Assembly: GCA_015698285.1 (NCBI GenBank)
Contig: CP048685.1
Location: 1,302,001 to 1,366,000, forward strand
Source: Candidatus Nitronauta litoralis
Lineage (GTDB): Bacteria > Nitrospinota > Nitrospinia > Nitrospinales > Nitrospinaceae
Reading direction: 5' to 3'
DNA: 64,000 bases
Within the stretch, counting starts at the first letter, position 1; every line of letters starts with the position of its first letter. Position numbers and translations under genes: made by a program. Positions 8,434 through 16,400 of the stretch are shown here, piece by piece. Under the pieces are notes generated by a model. That model saw nothing but the letters and a program-made list of their open reading frames with translations, was not told where the DNA came from and did not search any database.

Positions 8434-9750
8434 TTAACCGAATACGCTTGCAATGCGGACCAGTGGTTTGGATAGCCCTCCGCTGCCAAGCCGGGTGAGG
8501 TACTTCAAAATTTCCTTGTCACTGTTTGCCAAGGTGGGAGATTGAGAATTTTCGGTGAGGATGCTTTCTGCAACACCGTTCATGCGGGCGGTCAGGCTCA
8601 TGTCTTTGTCGTAAAACAGAGCACCACGGTTGTTAGTGATGTTGATGACTTTATGATGCGGCAACAGACCCACGATATGAATCCGGTCCTTATACGTTTC
8701 GTATTTGTCCAGCGTATCCAGGTATTCCCGTAAACGGCGTAAGGCCTCCACCACTTCTTTCGATTCCGTCGAACGATTGAACAGTATTCCGAAACGCTTC
8801 TGCTTAATAGAGGAAAGAAACTCAACTTCGCCTGCACTCATTGTCATTCGGTTGGCGAATTCCTTATCGAGTCCGGTAAGAGCTCCGCTCTGGTAGTCAT
8901 TGCAAAAGTCTTCATAGTAATCAATAAATGAATGCAACGCATCAATGCTGCCGTTGATGGCTATGGAATTACTGAGGTCAAATACAAACATGACCTGATC
9001 GATCACATTCATCAGTGAAGTCAGGTGGTTCACGCCACCTGCCGGGGTATCCAGAATGACATGATCGAATTTATCAAACACCTGATTCAAAAACTCAAGA
9101 AACATCAACAGGAAGGCCGGTTCATTGATCCGTTTTCTGTGCACCCGCTTGCCGAGGATCGGCACTTCCCCGCCGATAATACTGAACCCGTATTCTTCAA
9201 TGAAATTAATGTATTCGTCTGGTAGGGGTTGGGAGTCCTGCTCCAACTCGTGCAAGACCGAACGGAATTTTCCGCTGTCCAGCTTGTTCAAAATTAAATC
9301 CAGTTTGGAAATGTCTGCGAGCGAATGAATTTCTCCCCGCATCAGGAACAGTTCATGAAGAAGATCGCCAAATTCAAATTCGCTGAAGCGGAACAGATCG
9401 GCATTCAAGCTTTTATAAAGAGCAAAACTACGTGCAAGGCGTTCATCGTCCAGTTCACATTCTCCTGCAATATGCGCCTGGAAACGGGTTAACACCTGAT
9501 ACAGCGACCGCAGAAAATCCACTTGGTAAGTTTGATTGGCCAAAGTACTGAACAGATCAAAAAATGTTTTCGGCGGATGGCTGTCGAGCAGACTGGAGAT
9601 GGTTGGAAGACGAAGATCCAGATCGATCAGGCACACCCCGCGACCGTTCCCACTTTTCTTCAAGGCCTTTGTCAAAGCCGCAGTGGTGTTGATCGACAAG
9701 GTGGTTTTGCCGATTCCCCCCTTGGGCCCGATAACCGAGACAATCCCCAT
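8434..9750 (-). CDS. MinD/ParA-like ATPase with large insertion
   Basis: A 438-residue P-loop ATPase opening with the deviant Walker A motif KGGIGKTT. The second conserved aspartate segment (CLIDLDLRLP) is at residues 40-50 and the switch segment HVILDTPAGG near residue 235. Between the last two is an insertion of about 150 mostly helical residues, much longer than in standard MinD or ParA (about 260-270 residues in total). Such ATPases position cargo on the nucleoid or membrane. No ParB gene is adjacent. It sits in a tight run rsmI / this gene / bactofilin with 6-base gaps, suggesting that it positions the bactofilin or envelope enzymes. That role is inferred. Confidence 0.8.
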   Translation of the reverse strand: MGIVSVIGPKGGIGKTTLSINTTAALTKALKKSGNGRGVCLIDLDLRLPTISSLLDSHPPKTFFDLFSTLANQTYQVDFLRSLYQVLTRFQAHIAGECELDDERLARSFALYKSLNADLFRFSEFEFGDLLHELFLMRGEIHSLADISKLDLILNKLDSGKFRSVLHELEQDSQPLPDEYINFIEEYGFSIIGGEVPILGKRVHRKRINEPAFLLMFLEFLNQVFDKFDHVILDTPAGGVNHLTSLMNVIDQVMFVFDLSNSIAINGSIDALHSFIDYYEDFCNDYQSGALTGLDKEFANRMTMSAGEVEFLSSIKQKRFGILFNRSTESKEVVEALRRLREYLDTLDKYETYKDRIHIVGLLPHHKVINITNNRGALFYDKDMSLTARMNGVAESILTENSQSPTLANSDKEILKYLTRLGSGGLSKPLVRIASVFG

Positions 9751-9756
9751 ACTTCT

Positions 9757-10455
9757 TTACTCTCCCTTTTTCGAATTTGCCCCGGCAACAATCAGGGTGA
9801 TTTCGCCTTTCCACTTACGCTCCGCATGCGTCTCGATCAGTTCCTCGAGAGTCCCGCGGTTTATTTCTTCATGCAGCTTGGTCATTTCGCGCGCAATAGC
9901 CGCTTCCCTGTTACCGAACACTCCCAGAATATCTGCCAGTGTTTTTCCAATCCGGTGGGGCGATTCAAAAAACACAACGGTGCAGGGTTGTGTTGCCAGC
10001 CAGGTCAGCCGTGTTGACCGACCCTTTTTCCGCGGAAGAAACCCTTCGAAAAGAAACCGGTCGGTTGGCAACCCCGAGACCACAAGTCCCGACAACAAGG
10101 CCGAGGCTCCCGGAATGGATTCCACCTCGATTCCCTCTTCGAGGGCTGCTTTTACCAGGTGGTATAGGGGATCGGATACTCCCGGGGTGCCAGCATCCGA
10201 AACCAGGGCAATATTTTCCCCGTTTTCCATTCGGCGGACAAATTCACGTCCTTTCGGAATTTTGTTGTATGAGTTGTAACTCGACAGGGGGGTTTTGAGG
10301 TTGTAATGACTCAGCAGAATCCGGGTCCGGCGGGTGTCTTCGGCCGCGATACAATCGACTTCCCCCAGGGTTTCGACACCCCGAAAAGTAAAATCCTTGA
10401 GATTGCCAATAGGAGTACTGACTACAAAAAGTCTGCCCTTGCCGCGTTCCGTCAT
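9757..10455 (-). CDS. rsmI: 16S rRNA (cytidine-1402 2'-O)-methyltransferase
   Basis: A tetrapyrrole-methylase-fold protein with the RsmI hallmarks GRLFVVSTPIGNL at the start, AAEDTRRTRILLSHY, ALVSDAGTPGVSDP and IPGASALLSGLVVSGLP. It methylates the ribose of C1402 in 16S rRNA using S-adenosylmethionine. I chose the ATG at 10455 (MTERGKGRLF), 232 residues; a TTG at 10494 would add 13 residues without family resemblance. It heads the rsmI / MinD-like / bactofilin run on the minus strand, with a 6-base gap to the next gene. Confidence 0.95.
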   Translation of the reverse strand: MTERGKGRLFVVSTPIGNLKDFTFRGVETLGEVDCIAAEDTRRTRILLSHYNLKTPLSSYNSYNKIPKGREFVRRMENGENIALVSDAGTPGVSDPLYHLVKAALEEGIEVESIPGASALLSGLVVSGLPTDRFLFEGFLPRKKGRSTRLTWLATQPCTVVFFESPHRIGKTLADILGVFGNREAAIAREMTKLHEEINRGTLEELIETHAERKWKGEITLIVAGANSKKGE

Positions 10456-10721
10456 ACTAATCGCTATTTTAGCCGGGGGGTGACATGATGGCAATAACTA
10501 TTTGGAAAAGAAGCGATTGTTGTGTAAGCTGAATGCTGATCCCCCCGACTACTATAGAGGGACCCGTAAGCGGCTACAAATAGTCGTTATGGCGGAGCTC
10601 CCTGATGCGACCCTTGCCCGGTTTAGTGGAGCAAATGGTTTTCATATTTCCGCCGCATCCAGTTCTAACAATATTTTGAATAATGTTAAGCTCAAAGACA
10701 TACGACAAAGAGAATAGGACG

Positions 10722-11882
10722 ATGAAAACTCCCCTCAGTAAAAAGATATTGTTTTCCTGTCTGCCGTTTTTGGTTTTTTTATTTTTAGCAGAGATAGGAC
10801 TCCGACTCAGTGATCAGCTTTTGCCCGTACGTGTGGTCTGTTTCCACCCTATATATGAAAGAGAATATTGTGCCAATACGGAGGGCAGTCTTAAATATGA
10901 AAATGTCATCAAAGTAAACCGTCACGGGATGCTGGACCAGAACTATCCAAAACCCAAAACTCCAGGCGCTTTGCGAATTGCGGTGCTGGGCGATTCCATG
11001 ACTGCAGGGGAAGAAGTAAAAAACACTCAGCGCTATCACGAAATCTGGGAGCGGGCGTTGCCCAAACGGCTGGGCCGGGATGTTGAAGTACTCAATTTCG
11101 GCGTGCGCGGGTTTGGCACCTGGGAATCGCTGCAGATGTATCATCTCAAAGCAAAACAATTTCAGCCCGATTACACTGTGCTCGGTTTTTACTGGGGCAA
11201 CGATATCGAAAACAATTTGCAGGCACAGTTGGAAGCGCAACCCAATCCATTGCGCGGTCAGTATGAAATTCCTTTGATACGGAAGATAAATCTTGCGCGT
11301 AAAGATTTTAATAAGTGGTTATGGAATCACAGTGCCGTGTACCACCTGACCCGCAAGGGATACAACGAGGTTGAAACGCATGTAAAAAACCTTTTTTCAG
11401 ATAATGGTCAGCGGACAGTGCGCATTCAAAAAGAATATGAAGCCCAGCCCCAGGCTTTTGAATTTGCCCGGCAGGGCATGGCGTTCAAACCTCCACCTCT
11501 GGGCGAGGATCTTGAGTCCACCGTAGACGATAAATTTTTCTTCGACTCGGAAGGCTGGCACCTGACCCGCAGGTTGATTCGGAAATTAAACGACGAAGTG
11601 CTGAAATCCGGAAGCCAGTTGATCGTGATCCATTTTATGGATGTTGAACAATACTACAACTACCCGCCACTATCGTTACGAGAGTTCGATACCTTCCTGA
11701 TGCAGGAAGGAATTCCCCATTTGAACATGTACCCGGCGTTTAACGCACTCGATCGCAAAGCACTGGCAGCGAATACTTTTGAACACGACAACCACTTCAA
11801 CGCCACCGGACACAAATTCCTGGCCGACAACAGCATCGACTTCCTCGTCCGCCAGATCCTCGGCTCCGGCCGGGTGACTTGA
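10722..11882 (+). CDS. SGNH/GDSL-type hydrolase, membrane-anchored
   Basis: The ATG at 10722, preceded by AGAGAATAGGA, gives 386 residues with an N-terminal signal anchor (about residues 8-26). SGNH blocks are visible: VLGDSMTAG (catalytic serine), NFGVRGFGTWES (glycine block), YWGNDIENN (Gly-Asn) and DNHFNATGH (Asp and His) near the C terminus. The family includes esterases and O-acetyl transferases acting on envelope polysaccharides or lipids. The active site should face the periplasm. It is transcribed divergently from rsmI, with a 266-base gap. The substrate is unknown. Confidence 0.85.
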   Translation: MKTPLSKKILFSCLPFLVFLFLAEIGLRLSDQLLPVRVVCFHPIYEREYCANTEGSLKYENVIKVNRHGMLDQNYPKPKTPGALRIAVLGDSMTAGEEVKNTQRYHEIWERALPKRLGRDVEVLNFGVRGFGTWESLQMYHLKAKQFQPDYTVLGFYWGNDIENNLQAQLEAQPNPLRGQYEIPLIRKINLARKDFNKWLWNHSAVYHLTRKGYNEVETHVKNLFSDNGQRTVRIQKEYEAQPQAFEFARQGMAFKPPPLGEDLESTVDDKFFFDSEGWHLTRRLIRKLNDEVLKSGSQLIVIHFMDVEQYYNYPPLSLREFDTFLMQEGIPHLNMYPAFNALDRKALAANTFEHDNHFNATGHKFLADNSIDFLVRQILGSGRVT

Positions 11883-12092
11883 ACGATACCCGGATGTTAT
11901 TCCTTTTACCTTCCTTAAAGAGCTGAACCCTCAAATTCAACGGTTTGCTCGCCAAAAACCGCCCAATTCCGTTATAAGTTTTTTTAAGCCAAATCTTGAA
12001 TATCCGAATTGTTAGAATTTGGTTTGAAATCCAGGCGCATTTTCATATACTGAATGTAGTGAATTTCCCGCAAAATATTTCGGAGGTGGATT

Positions 12093-12269
12093 ATGTATAG
12101 AAAAACCCTGAAGCAGTTATTGGGAATCCTTGTGATTGGCCTTTTTATAACCGGCTGCAGCACCGCCTCGCATCATATGAAGGTTTCAAAAAACCAGGGA
12201 AAAGTGGAAGCGCCGATCACTTACCTTGCTCACGATGCTGAAGAAGACAGCATTGATTACTGGGATTAA
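12093..12269 (+). CDS. Small lipoprotein, 58 residues
   Basis: A short frame with a good ribosome binding site (GGAGGTGG, five bases before ATG). The product has a basic start (MYRKTLKQ), a hydrophobic core and the lipobox FITGC near residue 22, followed by an acidic tail ending DAEEDSIDYWD. It is predicted to be lipidated and membrane-attached outside the cytoplasm. No family was recognised. A hairpin immediately downstream at 12293-12333 supports a monocistronic unit. Confidence 0.65.
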   Translation: MYRKTLKQLLGILVIGLFITGCSTASHHMKVSKNQGKVEAPITYLAHDAEEDSIDYWD

Positions 12270-12292
12270 AAAGGAACCCATCTTTTTAGACT

Positions 12293-12333
12293 TCCCCTGG
12301 CTTTTTCAATTTTAATTGGAAAGGGCCAGGGGA
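12293..12333. terminator. Hairpin after small lipoprotein gene
   Basis: TCCCCTGGC at 12293-12301 and GCCAGGGGA at 12325-12333 form a 9-bp stem. The intervening bases can pair further (TTCAATT / AATTGGAA), making a long AT-rich upper stem. There is no strong T run after it on the plus strand, so it may act weakly as a terminator or protect the mRNA 3' end. Confidence 0.5.
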
Positions 12334-12529
12334 GGTAAAAATCCATAATCCAACTGCCATCCCCCCCTTGGTATTTTCTTTTCCTCGCGAAAATCTGTCC
12401 GAATTTACTAACAGAAAACAAACCTGATCCAAAAGAGAAGTTTGCTAGTATTTATTGTGTCGTTTGAATAATTCTCCGGCAAAAATTTACCGGTGATACT
12501 ACACAATTACTACTTGAGGAAAACTTCTC

Positions 12530-12832
12530 TTGAAAATGAACAGAACCGCGATATCAATTGTCATCACCTTCCTGGTTTTCTTCCTGGCCAGTCCCGCCCT
12601 TTCGAAAAGCACACACCCGATACCAGATAACACTCCTGAGAATCAATCGGAGAAAATTGAACGGAGCAGCGCATTAGACCTCGCTTATTTTCCTGTGAGT
12701 TCCACGGGAACAAATAAACCGGGGAGTGTTCAATCGACCAATCCAAAAGCCAAGAAGTTGGACCGGAAACTGATCAAAAAAATCAGAAAACTTCTAAAGA
12801 AAAAAAGACGCCACCGCCGGTGCCTGGTCTAA
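12530..12832 (+). CDS. Small secreted protein with highly basic C terminus
   Basis: A 100-residue protein with a clear signal peptide (about residues 5-25, ending SPALS). The middle is polar and disordered, and the C terminus is extremely basic (KLIKKIRKLLKKKRRHRR). The TTG start is chosen because GAGGA lies about 10 bases upstream; an ATG two codons later is the alternative. A basic tail of this kind could bind nucleic acid, lipopolysaccharide or acidic polymers, or act as an antimicrobial-like peptide, but this is speculation. Its stop codon overlaps the end of the convergent ribbon-helix-helix gene. Confidence 0.55.
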   Translation: MKMNRTAISIVITFLVFFLASPALSKSTHPIPDNTPENQSEKIERSSALDLAYFPVSSTGTNKPGSVQSTNPKAKKLDRKLIKKIRKLLKKKRRHRRCLV

Positions 12833-13086
12833 TTAGCCCACCCGCAGCCCATCCAGAATGAGGAAATAACCTCATTGCCGCTATCCAGAAACTTACCGCC
12901 CTTATCCGCTTTCTTCAGGCGTTCTTTGATGCGTTGTTCCTGCCATTCAAACACTTCAAGATAGTTATCAACAGCTTCCGTAATAAGCCAGTTGCGGGAA
13001 CGGTCAAAACTGGAAGCAATATGATCCAGTTTTTTCTGGGTTTCCCTGGAAAGGCGAACGGTAACATTTCCCATATTTTGACTCAT
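12829..13086 (-). CDS. Ribbon-helix-helix DNA-binding protein, antitoxin-like
   Basis: An 85-residue protein whose start VTVRLSRETQKKLDHIASS and SRNWLITEAVDNYLEVFEW match the CopG/Arc-type ribbon-helix-helix fold used by many type II antitoxins. The C-terminal 35 residues would normally bind a RelE/ParE toxin. No toxin gene follows: downstream on this strand the next sequence is the convergent secreted-protein gene. It is thus an orphan antitoxin or a stand-alone regulator. A second methionine two codons upstream is also possible. Confidence 0.7.
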   Translation of the reverse strand: MSQNMGNVTVRLSRETQKKLDHIASSFDRSRNWLITEAVDNYLEVFEWQEQRIKERLKKADKGGKFLDSGNEVISSFWMGCGWAN

Positions 13087-13175
13087 AAACAATCATTCCT
13101 GATATAAAACTTTATAATTATCGTATTCAAACAAAGACAAGTTTCCCAGGCATTAACGAATCCTGAATAGGGCGT

Positions 13176-13343
13176 ATGAAGGACACATGGGGTTTAAAAC
13201 TGCTACCGGTGTGGGCGCTTTGCGGAAAGGGGATGCTTTTTTTCTGGTATTTCACCGAACAAGCCGGTACCCGAGACCTGAAACCTAGTCAGCGGCCACA
13301 GACAAAAACCTCCCCGCCGCCGTGGGATGTTTTTATATGGTGA
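13176..13343 (+). pseudogene. Fragment of a ceramidase-like membrane protein gene
   Basis: The translated frame contains WGLKLLPVWAL and FFWYFTEQAGTRDLKP. These align with LGLKLLPWLVAL and LYWHFTEQAGSGDLRP in the intact ceramidase-like protein encoded at 61579-62367. Only about 40 residues of homology remain, from the middle of the parent protein. After DLKP the frame runs into unrelated low-complexity sequence and a stop. It is a decayed partial copy next to the defence locus. Confidence 0.7.
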
Positions 13344-13415
13344 GGTATTTGCGAGTGAGAAAATAACCCCGCCTTTTGTCTTTAGATAGAAATATCCTTT
13401 TTTTCACATTTAAAG

Positions 13416-13448
13416 TTGACACAAATATCACTTGTGACCATAATGGTC
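13416..13448 (+). promoter_or_regulatory. Sigma-70-type promoter with palindromic operator over the -10 box
   Basis: TTGACA at 13416-13421 matches the -35 consensus. After a 17-base spacer, CATAAT at 13439-13444 matches five of six bases of the -10 consensus. The perfect palindrome GACCATAATGGTC at 13436-13448 covers the -10 box. A degenerate copy, ACCCATTAAGGTCATAT, lies just before the start codon at 13480. The downstream protein has an N-terminal HTH of the type that binds such palindromes, so autorepression is likely. Confidence 0.75.
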
Positions 13449-13479
13449 ATATCATTATAATTTTACCCATTAAGGTCAT

Positions 13480-16400
13480 ATGATTAAAAGGGGTGGGGCT
13501 CAAAAATCGAACGACGAATTATCTCCAGAGCGAATCCGGGCAATTCGTGAATCCCTCGGTCTTTCTCAAGATGTAGCTGGAGAAATTCTTGGTGGAGGCC
13601 CCAGAGCTTTCACAAAGTATGAGGCAGGTTCTATTAAGCCCGCTGCTGCCGTTATTAATCTTTTGAAGATTCTAGAGGTCAATCCAAAAGCCTTGGAAAC
13701 CTTAACTGGCAATGAAACCAAACCAAAGAAAATAAGTGGACGATCTCCCTTCGAAGTTAAGGGTAAGCATGTTGAAGAGTTATCTGCTGACCAATTGGTA
13801 AATTTGACAAGACGATTATTGGCGGCGGAGGCCTTTTCCTATTCTCTTCCTTCACCAACTATTCATGTACCGGAAAATATAAACGCCCCAGATGGAGGGG
13901 AAGACGCACGGATTAAATGGGAAGGAAGCCCAGAAAAAACTCTATACCTCTCCTGCCGTTTAAATCAATTTCAAATGAAGTCAGGGAAAATAGAAAACAA
14001 AAAGGCAGGCAAAGAGGTAATAAATAAAAAAGGCCAAATCAAAGAGATGGTTCGTTCTGTTTTGGAGGCGGGCGGAACCTACACTCTGCTTTGCGCGCAT
14101 GGGTATGTCCACCAGGAAACTCAAAAAAAAGAAACTGCAATTAGAAAGACTCTAACTGAGGCTGGTTTGTCATTTAAAGATCACCAAGTTCGATTTTTTG
14201 ATTCCAGCATGATTGCTGATTGGGTAAATACACATCCTTCTGTAGCCATATGGCTACTGGAGAAAACGGAAATCAGTTCTATTGGAAATTTTCGGTCCTT
14301 GGAGTATTGGAGTAATAGTCCAGAACATAGTATTGAATTTTTCGAGGACTCAAGGCTGAAAGAGGTACAAAGTAAGCTCCTTCCATCAATAATAAAACCA
14401 AAAAATGGAATGAGGGTTCATGGCCCTTCGGGAACTGGAAAATCGCGACTTATATTGGAGGCTTTAAGAGGCGAAGTAATAATTGACGGCACTAGCTCAA
14501 CTTCAATAAAAGATTTAGCCCTTTATGTAGATGAGCAATCAGCAGGTACACATTCAATTAAACACGCAATACAGAACCTTGCTGATTCATCTACACGAGC
14601 CATAGTTGTTGTAGATAGTTGCGATGTGCAGACCCATCGTCATTTGTTAAACCTGATTCAAAGAGAAGAAAGCAAACTATCCCTCATCACCATTGATGAT
14701 GAACCTCCTTTTATAGAGAAGGATGATACGGTCCTTGTGGGCCCGGCAGATAAGTTAGTAATTGATAAAATTCTAAAAACGGTAGCTCCAAATTTACGGG
14801 ACGAAGACCAAAGAAGGTTTGTAAAGTTTTCTCAGGGTTTCCCCAGAGTCGCAACTTTACTGGGGGAGTCTTGGACAAATGAGAAGCCAATTTTAGATGC
14901 ATTTAGTGAAATTGCGAAAATAATTATTATAGGCCGGGAAAAATTTGAGCCCGATCTCCTTTTGTATGGCGCTCAACTTCTGAGTATTTTTGGTGTGTTA
15001 TATGAAAGTGAAATTGAGGTTGTGGCTGATTTAAGTTCACGTTTGGATGCCGAAGGTCTTCGTTCTGCAATTTATAAATTAGAGGCGCGTGGTATTGTTC
15101 AAAAAAAAGGCAAAGCTTTATTGATTCAACCCCGCCCTGTTGCATTGTGTCTTGCTGAATTGAAGTGGTCTGAGTGGGGGAGAGACGAATGGGAAGACAT
15201 GATAGCTGGGCCATTATCTGAAGAATTAAAAAAAAGGGCATTTAGCCAATTGGCTCTTCTGAACACAACGGATCTGGGTATACAGATTGGAAAGTATTTG
15301 TTAAGGGCGGGTGGGCCCTTAGATTCCATAGAAAATCTATCTAAAACTGGAGCAGCGGAAATCTTTTCATGTTTGGCAGAGGTAGATGCTGAAGCTGCAG
15401 TTTCACTCCTTGAAAGATCTTTAGGAAGAGTGTCTCCTCAAAAAATCAAAATTTTAGATGGGGATGCCCGAAGACATATTGTGTGGGCTCTCCAAAAAAT
15501 TAGTTTCTGCACAGAAGTTTTTGAAAGAGGTGCCAAGATTATGTTGGACTTGGCAATAAATGAAAGTGAAAGTTGGGACAATTATGCTACAGGAAATTTT
15601 AAGTCCTTTTTCCCTGTTCATTTAGGAAATACGGAGGGAAATGCTGAAATGCGTTTTCGCGTCATTGATGATGCGCTTAACACAGATAATGAAAGCCAGC
15701 TTCTCATGGTTGTGGAAGCACTTATTTCAGGTTCTGAAACGGATTTTTTTTCTAGGGGAGTTGGAGCGGAAACACATGGGACCCGTCCTGTGAAAGAGCC
15801 TTGGCGTCCAAATACAGGGGAAGAATTTGTAAATTATATTGAAGGCTGTTGTAACCGGCTCATTGATTTATCTAAAAGAAAAGATGAAGTTGGAGCCGCT
15901 GCAAAACAAGGATTGGGAAATAAATTTCGATATTTAGCAAATAAGCAGTTCCTTAAAGTAGTGAAAAGGGCTGTAGAGGAAGTTGTTTCGGTTCATGGGG
16001 CATACTGGCCTGAAGCATATGAGAGCTTGGGAGATGTTCTTGTTCACGATATCGAAGGGCATTCAGCCGAATATATTAAGGAAATACAAGCTATCCTAAA
16101 AACTTTCACCCCCAAATCTTTAGAAGACCGCCTTCGTATCCTAGTAATAGAAATGCCATGGGATTACCCTTGCGATGAAAAGCTTAGCTTTGAACAAAGG
16201 GAAAAAAAGCAAAAAGAGGCTGTTGAAGATCTTGTAGGCGATTATCTCAAGACCCCCGAAGATTTGAAAAAAGCATTAGCAAAGATCAATTGTCTGCCAA
16301 AAGAAAAACGCCGAGGCCAATTACGAATGGCTTGGGTTTTTGGCTATCAAATTTCCAGAAAGTCTGAAAACCCTGAAAAGTGGCTTAATTTGATCACTAA

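Noticed and set aside
9536-10279. 247-residue plus-strand frame opposite rsmI and the MinD-like gene
   Set aside because: Arg/Ser/Pro-rich shadow spanning two real minus-strand genes.
10502-10717. 71-codon frame upstream of the SGNH hydrolase
   Set aside because: No good ribosome binding site and no recognisable motif; it overlaps the start region of the hydrolase gene in another frame.
12829-13092. Complete toxin-antitoxin pair
   Set aside because: Only the antitoxin-like protein is present; no toxin frame lies next to it.
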